From Bacteroidota bacterium (GTDB lineage Bacteria > Bacteroidota > Rhodothermia > Balneolales > Balneolaceae), in NCBI GenBank assembly GCA_009909035.1, contig JAAAOB010000170.1, forward strand, positions 1 to 44,125: a stretch of DNA of 44,125 nt, written 5' to 3'. Below, piece by piece: positions 34,883-42,278 of the stretch (position 1 is its first letter; every line of letters begins with the position of its first letter). The notes under the pieces are model-generated. The model saw nothing but the letters and a program-made list of their open reading frames with translations, ran no database searches and was not told the DNA's origin. A program made the translations under genes and the position numbers.

Positions 34883-35395
34883 ATGAGTTTAGAATTAAGT
34901 AAATCTCTGCAATCCACCGTGGATGCCTTGTCAAAAAAGTTCCCTGACAAACTAATTGAGGTATACCAGTCATCCGGCGATACATTTGTGTGGATTGAGT
35001 CGAATGCACTGCTCGAAATTTCCTCATTTTTAAAAAATGACCAGCATTTCATTTATCTGAGCGATATTGTTGGCACGGATCGGTACACCAGCGATGAACG
35101 CTTTGAAGTAATCTATAATTTGCTTTCCCTCAAAAACAAGACAAGATTTTTCGTGAAAGTCAGGCTTGATGAGGAAGATCCAACGGTCGATTCTGTTTCC
35201 ACTGTATGGCCGGCCGCAAACTGGAACGAGCGGGAAGTTTATGACATGTTTGGCATACGATTTAACAATCACCCGGATCACCGCCGTATTTTCCTTCCGG
35301 AGGATTTCCAGTACTACCCTCTTCGAAAAGAGTTTCCGCTGCTCGGTATCCAGGGATCAATTGAGCTGCCAAATACAACACCGGACAGAGAATAG
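34883..35395 (+). CDS. nuoC: NADH-quinone oxidoreductase subunit C
   Basis: A 170-residue NuoC (30 kDa subunit) of the peripheral arm, with the family signature WNEREVYDMFGIRFNNHPDHRRIFLPEDF and PLRKEFPL at the end. It is a separate protein here, not fused to NuoD as in E. coli. nuoD starts 9 bases later. Confidence 0.95.
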   Translation: MSLELSKSLQSTVDALSKKFPDKLIEVYQSSGDTFVWIESNALLEISSFLKNDQHFIYLSDIVGTDRYTSDERFEVIYNLLSLKNKTRFFVKVRLDEEDPTVDSVSTVWPAANWNEREVYDMFGIRFNNHPDHRRIFLPEDFQYYPLRKEFPLLGIQGSIELPNTTPDRE

Positions 35396-35404
35396 GAGTA
35401 TCAT

Positions 35405-36697
35405 ATGAAACTTTCCGATATTCAATCCAAAGTAGAATCCACGTTCTTTAAAGAACACCAAAAGCAGCTTTATCAGAGCCTGGAGGATAAACACACCACC
35501 ATTGAAGAGATGGATGATGGAGATCCTCTGACATCAAAAATGGTGCTGAATATGGGGCCGCAGCACCCTGCCACCCACGGTGTTCTCCGACTTGTACTTC
35601 AGCTCGACGGTGAAACCATTGAAAAGGTAAAGCTCGACATCGGGTACCTTCACCGGGGAGTGGAAAAAATTGCAGAAAATAAAACCTACCAGGAGTTTAT
35701 GCCCTACACGGACCGCATGGACTACCTGTCACCTTACAGCAATAACGTGGCGCTCTGTACCGCCGTGGAAAAAATAGCCCATGTTGACGTTCCTGAGCGT
35801 GCACACTATATCCGAATGATCGGGTGTGAGCTTGCCCGGATCTCCTCTCATCTGCTCTGGCTTGGAACAATGGTGATGGATGCCGGTGCCGTCTCTTTTT
35901 TCATTTGGACATTTAAAGAGCGTGAAAAAATTTATGACATCATGGACCGCATTGCCGGTCACCGGTTTACTGTTTCGCACTCCAGGATCGGCGGAGTTGC
36001 CAACGATATTACGGATGAGGCAATGGGAGCTATCAAAGAGTTTGCCCGTGATTTTCCCAAAGAGTTAAAAGACTACCACAAACTTTTAGACAGAAACCGG
36101 CTCTTTTTTGACAGAAACGAAGCCGTCGGGGTACTCAAAACTGAAGATGCACTCGATATAGGCGCGGCCGGACCGGTTCTCAGAGCCTCCGGTTATGCCT
36201 ACGATATTCGTAAATTTTCACCTTACGCCCGGTATAACGAGGTCGAATTTGATGTTCCCACACGGCTTGAGGGAGATAACCTGGCTCGCTATTTTGTGCG
36301 TATGGAGGAGATGGCAGAAAGTATCAAAATTATAAACCAATGCATTGATAAGCTCCCAAAAGGCCCGGTTAGAACAGATAATGCAAAACAGGCCTACCCC
36401 TCCAAAGATGAAGTCTATTACTCTATGGAAGGAATGATTCATGATTTTATGATGACAGATACCGGCATATGTCCTCCTGACGGTGCAGAAGCATACCACG
36501 CCGTTGAATCTCCAAAAGGTGAGCTTGGATATTTTATCCAGAGTGATGGTACCGGCCATCCATGGAGACTAAAAGTAAATGCACCATCATTCTCAAACCT
36601 GCAGGTGCTGGAAAATATTCTGGATGGTGAAATGGTAGCTGACACGGTAGTGATTATCGGTGGAATTGATCCGGTTATGGGTGAAGCAGATAAATAA
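35405..36697 (+). CDS. nuoD: NADH-quinone oxidoreductase subunit D
   Basis: A 430-residue NuoD (49 kDa). NMGPQHPATHGVLRLVLQLDGE at about 50-71 holds the quinone-contact His-containing loop. The blocks GYLHRGVEKIAE, ELARISSHLLWLG, SRIGGVANDI and the C-terminal ...GGIDPVMGEADK complete the family profile. It forms the quinone cavity with NuoB. It has an N-terminal extension of about 45 polar residues compared with minimal orthologues. nuoE follows after 5 bases. Confidence 0.96.
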   Translation: MKLSDIQSKVESTFFKEHQKQLYQSLEDKHTTIEEMDDGDPLTSKMVLNMGPQHPATHGVLRLVLQLDGETIEKVKLDIGYLHRGVEKIAENKTYQEFMPYTDRMDYLSPYSNNVALCTAVEKIAHVDVPERAHYIRMIGCELARISSHLLWLGTMVMDAGAVSFFIWTFKEREKIYDIMDRIAGHRFTVSHSRIGGVANDITDEAMGAIKEFARDFPKELKDYHKLLDRNRLFFDRNEAVGVLKTEDALDIGAAGPVLRASGYAYDIRKFSPYARYNEVEFDVPTRLEGDNLARYFVRMEEMAESIKIINQCIDKLPKGPVRTDNAKQAYPSKDEVYYSMEGMIHDFMMTDTGICPPDGAEAYHAVESPKGELGYFIQSDGTGHPWRLKVNAPSFSNLQVLENILDGEMVADTVVIIGGIDPVMGEADK

Positions 36698-36702
36698 ACA
36701 TT

Positions 36703-37233
36703 ATGACGTACGAATTCGATAAAGACGATCTCAAAAAAATTGAACAGATAAAGGCCAAGTACCCCGAGGTCATGCCGGCTACACTCCCCGTACTCTGGCT
36801 TGCACAGGAAAAATTTGGCCACGTTGAGCCGGACGTTCAGCGTCTTGTAGCCAACACGCTCGACCTTCCGGAAGCCCATGTTCATGGCGTTGCCACATTT
36901 TACACTCAATATTATAAAAAAAAGAAAGGCAAACATGTCCTCGATGTCTGTACCTGCTTAAGTTGTCAGCTTTGCGGCGGCTATGACATTTTGCATTATA
37001 TTGAGGAAAAACTGGGGATCAAAGCCGGTGAAACAACGGATGACGGCATGTTTTCGGTTGAAGAAGTTGAATGCCTTGGTGCCTGCGGATATGCCCCGAT
37101 GCTTCAGGTAACAAACGACAAGTATGTAAATCATCTAACAAAAGAAAAGGTGGATCAGTTAATCGACAATCTGAAAGAGGGAAAAGATCCCGAATATGAA
37201 CAAATCGAAATGCCACTTCGCAACGTTGACTAA
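36703..37233 (+). CDS. nuoE: NADH-quinone oxidoreductase subunit E
   Basis: A 176-residue NuoE (24 kDa) with a thioredoxin-like [2Fe-2S] domain. The N1a ligands are C83 and C88 (DVCTCLSCQLCGG) and C124 and C128 (VECLGACGYAP). Two additional cysteines (C85, C91) lie next to the first pair. It forms the NADH dehydrogenase module with NuoF. nuoF begins 6 bases later. Confidence 0.95.
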   Translation: MTYEFDKDDLKKIEQIKAKYPEVMPATLPVLWLAQEKFGHVEPDVQRLVANTLDLPEAHVHGVATFYTQYYKKKKGKHVLDVCTCLSCQLCGGYDILHYIEEKLGIKAGETTDDGMFSVEEVECLGACGYAPMLQVTNDKYVNHLTKEKVDQLIDNLKEGKDPEYEQIEMPLRNVD

Positions 37234-37239
37234 AGAATT

Positions 37240-38535
37240 ATGAGCTCATCCGACTGGAAAAATTACGAGCCTGTGTTGATACCGGAGATCAACGATCTTC
37301 ACAAAATAGACGTGTATCAAAAAAACGGCGGCTATGAAGCATTCAAAGAGGTGCTTACCAACAAGAAAAAATGGGAAGGCCCAAAAGATGTTGTAAATGA
37401 AGTGAAAGCGGCCAACATCCGCGGGCGCGGAGGCGCCGGGTTCAATGCGGGTCTGAAATGGTCTTTCATGCCACCAGCTGATGGAAAGCCTCGATATCTC
37501 GCCTGCAATGGCGATGAATCGGAACCGGGGACGTTCAAAGACCGAAAAATATTTGAATACAATCCGCACGTTTTCATAGAGGGCGCGCTGATTGCAGCCT
37601 ACGCTATGGAAATCACTTCCATATACATCTATATACGAGGCGAGTATAAAGACTACATCAACATGATGCAGAAAGCGATTGATCATGCATATGAGAAAGG
37701 ATTTATCGGTGAGGATATTTTAGGCTCCGGCTACAGCGTTGATTTTTATGTACACTCCGGGGCCGGTGCCTACATCTGCGGCGAAGAGACCTCCATGCTT
37801 GAATCACTCGAAGGTAAACGCGGATATCCCCGCGTTAAACCCCCTTTCCCGGCACAAAAAGGACTCTGGGGACGTCCCACAACGATTAACAATATTGAAA
37901 CCCTGGCTCACGTCGTGTCGGTAATAAACAGGGGAGCCGAGTGGTTTTCAGGAATTGGTGCTAAAAACCACCCCGGCCCCATACTTTACGGGATTTCCGG
38001 GCATGTGAACCGCCCCGGAGTGTATGAACTGCCCACCGGCATACCCGTTTTGGACTTGATATACGATGTGGCCGGCGGAATGAGAAACGGTAAGGAATTA
38101 AAAGCCGTAATACCCGGCGGATCATCCACACCCATTTTACGCGCCGATCAGCTTGACGGAGTTACCATGGACAGCGACAGCCTGCGCGAAGTAGGCACCA
38201 TGCTGGGAACTGCCGGGATGGTCGTTATGGATGAGGATACCGATATGGTGGATATGCTGTGGCGTATCGCCCATTTTTACCATCACGAATCGTGCGGGCA
38301 GTGTACGCCCTGCCGCGACGGTACCGGGTGGCTTGAGAAAATTTTATTGAAAATTAAAAATGGTAACGGGGAGGTAAAAGATCTCGACTTACTGCTGGAT
38401 GTTACAACACAGATGGAAGGCCGCACAATCTGCGCTCTCGCCGATGCCGCTGCATGGCCCGTTCGCCACACGATCAATCGCTTCAGAGACGAATTTGAAG
38501 CCCGTTGCAAACAATCCGTCCATGCGGTAGCGTGA
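37240..38535 (+). CDS. nuoF: NADH-quinone oxidoreductase subunit F
   Basis: A 431-residue NuoF (51 kDa), the NADH- and FMN-binding subunit. The FMN site GRGGAGFNAGLKW, the NADH-site acidic block CNGDESEPGTFKDR, GAGAYICGEETSMLESLEG and the N3 cluster cysteines in SCGQCTPCRDGTGW plus ICALADAAAWP are all present. It should accept NADH electrons and pass them to NuoE and NuoG. The following gene, nuoG, is 466 bases away because a small element has entered the operon. Confidence 0.96.
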   Translation: MSSSDWKNYEPVLIPEINDLHKIDVYQKNGGYEAFKEVLTNKKKWEGPKDVVNEVKAANIRGRGGAGFNAGLKWSFMPPADGKPRYLACNGDESEPGTFKDRKIFEYNPHVFIEGALIAAYAMEITSIYIYIRGEYKDYINMMQKAIDHAYEKGFIGEDILGSGYSVDFYVHSGAGAYICGEETSMLESLEGKRGYPRVKPPFPAQKGLWGRPTTINNIETLAHVVSVINRGAEWFSGIGAKNHPGPILYGISGHVNRPGVYELPTGIPVLDLIYDVAGGMRNGKELKAVIPGGSSTPILRADQLDGVTMDSDSLREVGTMLGTAGMVVMDEDTDMVDMLWRIAHFYHHESCGQCTPCRDGTGWLEKILLKIKNGNGEVKDLDLLLDVTTQMEGRTICALADAAAWPVRHTINRFRDEFEARCKQSVHAVA

Positions 38536-39000
38536 TATTGATTTTAGATTGTTGATTTTTTCTCAATCAACATGCTGAGTCAGGCAACAATCATTATGGA
38601 TAAACATGAGTTAAAATTACGAACAAAGAATTTTACGCATAGATGTGTAAAACTGTCTATTTCACTCCCAAAATGTACTTTGGGAAACCATATTAAAAAG
38701 CAGCTTATCCGGTGCAGTACTTCTGTTGCTGCAAATTACCGTGCTGCATGTCATGGACATTAAAAAGCTGCATTTATACATAAAATCAGTATTGTTATTG
38801 AAGAAGTGGACGTATCGGAATTCTGGCTCGAATTTATAGTCAATGAAAATCTTAAACCGAAACATTTAGTTGATCCTTTACGAACAGAGGCCCATGAGTT
38901 AGCTTCTATATTTGTAAAATCAAGGATTACGGCACAGAAAAATTTATGATTGAGATACAATAATTCATCAATCAAAAATCAACACTCAACAATTACAAAA
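38536..39000 (+). mobile_element. IVS-like four-helix-bundle element with imperfect inverted-repeat ends
   Basis: The only large gap in the nuo operon. Its flanks are inverted copies: TGTTGATTTTT (38550-38560) pairs with AAAAATCAACA (38974-38984), and CTCAATCA (38562-38569) pairs with TGATTGAG (38947-38954). Between them lies a four-helix-bundle (23S rRNA intervening-sequence protein) gene. In Bacteroidota and relatives, genes of this family are scattered in intergenic places with similar A/T-rich ends. How they move is not established, so calling it mobile is inference from the inverted ends and the odd location. Exact boundaries are uncertain. Confidence 0.6.
38596..38949 (+). pseudogene. 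four-helix-bundle protein (23S rRNA-IVS family), broken by an in-frame TAA
   Basis: The reading frame MDKHELKLRTKNFTHRCVKL..., then QLIRCSTSVAANYRAACHG, matches the four-helix-bundle (S23/IVP) family. At 38761-38763, codon 56, it meets TAA. Reading through in the same frame gives KAAFIHKISIVIEEVDVSEFW, WLEFIVNENLKP and HELASIFVKSRITAQKN, the rest of a normal 117-codon family member, ending at TGA 38947-38949. One base change therefore seems to have killed the gene, with no other damage. An alternative start 24 bases upstream adds eight residues. Sequencing error is the other explanation. Confidence 0.85.
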
Positions 39001-39001
39001 G

Positions 39002-40732
39002 ATGCCTGAAGTATTTATAGATGGACAACGGTTTGAATATGAAGATGAACAGAGCGTGCTGCAGTTCATCCTGGACCAGGGTATGGAAGTGCCCTTTTTC
39101 TGCTATCACCCTTCGATGACGGCTCCGGCAAACTGCCGGCAGTGTATGGTGAAAGTAGGCCAGCCCGTCAAAGATCGTGAAACAGGCGAATTTGAACTCG
39201 ACGAAGATGGAGAGCGGGTCATCCGATGGTTCCCAAAACTACAGACCTCCTGCAACACGCAACTTTCTGACGGTATGGTTGTGCATACCCAGGAAACCGA
39301 TGACCTTGTAAAAAGAGCACAGAAAGATACGCTTGAGTTTATCCTGGCAAATCACCCGCTCGACTGCCCCATTTGCGACCAGGCCGGCGAGTGCCCGCTT
39401 CAGATTCAGACCTATAAATACGGTCCCGAAGGAAGCCGTTTTGAAGTTAAAAAAGTGCATAAACCGAAACGGATTCAGCTTGGACCCCGTGTAATCCTTG
39501 ATGCTGAACGCTGCATTAACTGTACACGATGTGTACGATTTACCGATGAAATAAGCGAAACGAATCAACTCACCATCGTTTCACGGGGTGATAAAAACTA
39601 TCCAGCTGTAGCTCCCGGCAGAGAATTTGACGATCCCTACTCCCTGAACACCGTTGATATTTGCCCGGTTGGTGCACTTACATCGGCAGATTTCAGGTTC
39701 AAAGCCCGTGTTTGGGAGATGAACCAGACACCAAGCATTGATATCACAAATGGAAAAGGGTGCAACATAGATTTATGGACCAGAGATAATCTTGTGTTGC
39801 GTATTACACCCCGATACAACGAGAAAGTAAATGACTACTGGATGCCGGATGTGGGACGCGAGGCGTATAAACTCTTTAATGAAAACCGCATCTCCCGCCC
39901 GTCACAAAAACTTGAAAATGAGCACGTCCAGTCATCCTGGAAAAACGCTGTGGAAACACTTGCAGAACAGATTGAGCAGATCGAGGCCAGCGAGATTCTC
40001 TTCGTAGGGTCTCCCCATGCATCAGTAGAAGAGAACTACGTGCTCATGTCTATGGCAAATCTGCTAACGGGTGCAACACCGGTATTTACTCCACATATTG
40101 AGAAAGGATCCGGCGATGATTTCCTGATCACCGACGATCAGGCCCCAAATACCAATGGATGCCGATTGCTTGGACTGGATGAACTCCCGGCAAAAGATCT
40201 GAACTCAAAAATCAATAATGCAAAGCTTGTGGTGCTTTTAAACGATAACCTGGCGGATCGCGGCGTCATCGGTGAGAGTGATCTCGAGAATACATTCTTA
40301 ACGATGTTTGCCACAAACCACACGGATACAACCCGTGCCGCTGATCTGGTTATCCCGGTAACCACTGCTGCAGAGCATGCGGCCAGTTATGTCAACGTAG
40401 ACCGTCGAATACAGCGAACGGTCCCCGCAAAAGAGACGAAGTACACCAACCGGAGACTCGATCTTGAGATGTCTGAAGGCCGCCTGGACCGCTACGGCAC
40501 CAGTTTTGACAATTGGGTCACGGAAGATAACAAAGTCGATTGCCTTCCTTTCTGGAGTATTAGCAACGAAATTGCCGATCGACTTGGTTTAAATATACGA
40601 TTCACAAACGGCCGTGAGATCATGGCATCCATCGCGGAGTCCGTTCCAGCATTTGAAGGAGTTTCATTTCAGGCGATGGACCAAAATGCCGGCATTGACC
40701 TCAAAAAAACCGGAAAAAAAGTTAATTCATAA
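39002..40732 (+). CDS. nuoG: NADH-quinone oxidoreductase subunit G
   Basis: A 576-residue NuoG, short against the about 780-910 residues of many orthologues. The N-terminal iron-sulfur ligands are complete: C34, C45, C48 and C84 ([2Fe-2S]); H118, C122, C125 and C131 (His-Cys cluster); C171, C174, C177 and C221 (N4). Residues about 235-576 are a reduced molybdopterin-oxidoreductase-like domain (VRFTDE..., HADLVIPVTTAAEHAASYVN-like part near 447-462) without the C-terminal portion. The start ATG at 39002 is the second base after the element. nuoH starts 8 bases later. Confidence 0.94.
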   Translation: MPEVFIDGQRFEYEDEQSVLQFILDQGMEVPFFCYHPSMTAPANCRQCMVKVGQPVKDRETGEFELDEDGERVIRWFPKLQTSCNTQLSDGMVVHTQETDDLVKRAQKDTLEFILANHPLDCPICDQAGECPLQIQTYKYGPEGSRFEVKKVHKPKRIQLGPRVILDAERCINCTRCVRFTDEISETNQLTIVSRGDKNYPAVAPGREFDDPYSLNTVDICPVGALTSADFRFKARVWEMNQTPSIDITNGKGCNIDLWTRDNLVLRITPRYNEKVNDYWMPDVGREAYKLFNENRISRPSQKLENEHVQSSWKNAVETLAEQIEQIEASEILFVGSPHASVEENYVLMSMANLLTGATPVFTPHIEKGSGDDFLITDDQAPNTNGCRLLGLDELPAKDLNSKINNAKLVVLLNDNLADRGVIGESDLENTFLTMFATNHTDTTRAADLVIPVTTAAEHAASYVNVDRRIQRTVPAKETKYTNRRLDLEMSEGRLDRYGTSFDNWVTEDNKVDCLPFWSISNEIADRLGLNIRFTNGREIMASIAESVPAFEGVSFQAMDQNAGIDLKKTGKKVNS

Positions 40733-40740
40733 AGTAAAGA

Positions 40741-41742
40741 ATGGCTGAAGTTACCATCACATCATATATCATCCTCGGTTCAGCACTTTTTATGCTGTTA
40801 AACTCGGCAGCCATCACGGTCTATGCCGAACGGCGTGTAGCCGCTTTTATTCAAAACCGCGTGGGACCGAACCGGGTGGGGCCGTTGGGTCTCTTTCAGC
40901 CCCTTGCCGACGTTGTAAAGTTGCTACTCAAAGAGGATGTCACACCAAATAACAGCTACAGGATACTCCACACGGTGGCTCCCATCATTCCGGTCGTAAC
41001 GGCTCTGATGACTGTAGCCGTAATCCCCTTCGGAGACGGAATTTATGCAACAGATATTAATGCCGGGGTACTTTACCTGCTTGCTGTCGCATCTCTTGGC
41101 GTCTATGGCGTAACGCTTGCCGGATGGGCTTCAAACAGCAAATACTCTCTGCTTGGGGGCCTCAGGGCTGCCGCGCAAATGATCAGTTACGAGCTTCCGC
41201 TCGGCATGGCCGTTGCATCTGTGGTTATTTTTGTTGGATCTCTTAGCGTCGTAGATATCGCTGCTGCACAGGAGAATTGGTGGTTTGTGATGCTGAACCC
41301 GGTCGGGGCCATTATCTTTATTGTGGCAGCCTTCGCTGAAAGCAACCGCACCCCGTTTGATCTTGTTGAAGCCGAACAAGAGCTTGTAGGTGGATTCCAT
41401 ACCGAATACAGCTCGATGAAATTCGGAATGTTTTTTCTTGCTGAGTACATGCACGTAGTCATCAATTCAATGCTGATGACAACCTTTTTCTTTGGCTCCT
41501 ATCACCTTCCGTTTGCCGGGTATTGGCTTCCGGAATTGCCTGCTGTTGCAAAAACAATCCTTGATATATCCGTCTTTTCAGCTAAAACTGTCTTCTTCGT
41601 ATTCCTTTTCATCTGGGTTCGGTGGACCATTCCACGATTTAAATTCAACCAGGTGATGAAATTGGGATGGAGCAAATTGTTGCCGCTGAGTATTGCAAAT
41701 TTTATTGTTATTGCTGGAATCCTGTTCCTGATTTACGGGTAA
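40741..41742 (+). CDS. nuoH: NADH-quinone oxidoreductase subunit H
   Basis: A 333-residue NuoH (ND1) with about eight transmembrane helices. The quinone-channel blocks AERRVAAFIQNRVGPNRVGPLG and FAESNRTPFDLVEAEQELVGGFHTEYSSMKFGMFFLAEY are conserved. It links the peripheral arm to the membrane arm. It is the last nuo gene seen; nuoI would usually follow but 536 bases of non-coding sequence and a convergent transporter gene come next. Confidence 0.97.
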   Translation: MAEVTITSYIILGSALFMLLNSAAITVYAERRVAAFIQNRVGPNRVGPLGLFQPLADVVKLLLKEDVTPNNSYRILHTVAPIIPVVTALMTVAVIPFGDGIYATDINAGVLYLLAVASLGVYGVTLAGWASNSKYSLLGGLRAAAQMISYELPLGMAVASVVIFVGSLSVVDIAAAQENWWFVMLNPVGAIIFIVAAFAESNRTPFDLVEAEQELVGGFHTEYSSMKFGMFFLAEYMHVVINSMLMTTFFFGSYHLPFAGYWLPELPAVAKTILDISVFSAKTVFFVFLFIWVRWTIPRFKFNQVMKLGWSKLLPLSIANFIVIAGILFLIYG

Positions 41743-42278
41743 GTAATGTCAAGATAATGCTAAGGTCTACATTGCATACAGACAGCTGAAATTTACCTGG
41801 TGTAAACGTGCCCACATCTATCCACCAAGGTGAACCGGATCTGTGTCAAAGCTTCTCGATTCTGCTCCGTACCGGATGATTAATATGATTTATTTACCAG
41901 CTCTTTCCTGCACCGTTCGGATCAGCCGAGTGGACCGGCAGGTTCTCTTTTGATTCTATGTGTTCCGGCAGATCCTCAAAATCTTCGCCACCAAAACCCT
42001 CCAGGATTAAAACCAGTACAATTGCTCAATATTTATATTTATTTCTCATACCTATCATCTTACGTTTAAACTGTTAGAGAAATTGTCCCGCAGCTCCCAG
42101 CCAACGGACCCACCGTTGAGATCACGCTGTAGCCTTGAGCTCTGACTCATCCGCCTAAGGAGAGGCTTTCTATTCCACACAACCGGAGCGGGACAGAAAA
42201 TGGAGCGTCATCGGAATTGTCAGGGGTAGGTTCCACGAAACTACTCAAAATCCAGAACGCCCTGTCAAACGTAATATC
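41743..42278. other. 536-base non-coding stretch between nuoH and the RND transporter gene
   Basis: No complete gene is visible between these convergent genes. It contains a broken small frame on the minus strand (listed separately) and, at its right edge, a low-complexity stretch rich in GAGA/AGAC steps on the minus strand. No nuoI remnant was recognised, and no clear intrinsic terminator for nuoH was found. Confidence 0.6.
41894..42049 (-). pseudogene. possible remnant of a small protein gene, in-frame TGA
   Basis: On the minus strand, MRNKYKY is followed by TGA at 42026-42028 and then, in the same frame, AIVLVLILEGFGGEDFEDLP, IESKENLPVHSADPNGAGKSW and a TAA at 41894. The composition after the stop (a hydrophobic run, then an acidic, polar tail) looks like a small exported or lipoprotein-like peptide rather than random frame. 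If TGA replaced a sense codon, this would be a 51-residue protein broken once. No family recognised; chance is not excluded. Confidence 0.25.

Noticed and set aside
36439-36936. 165-residue minus-strand ORF across nuoD-nuoE
   Set aside because: Antisense to two conserved complex I genes; no domain; a shadow frame.
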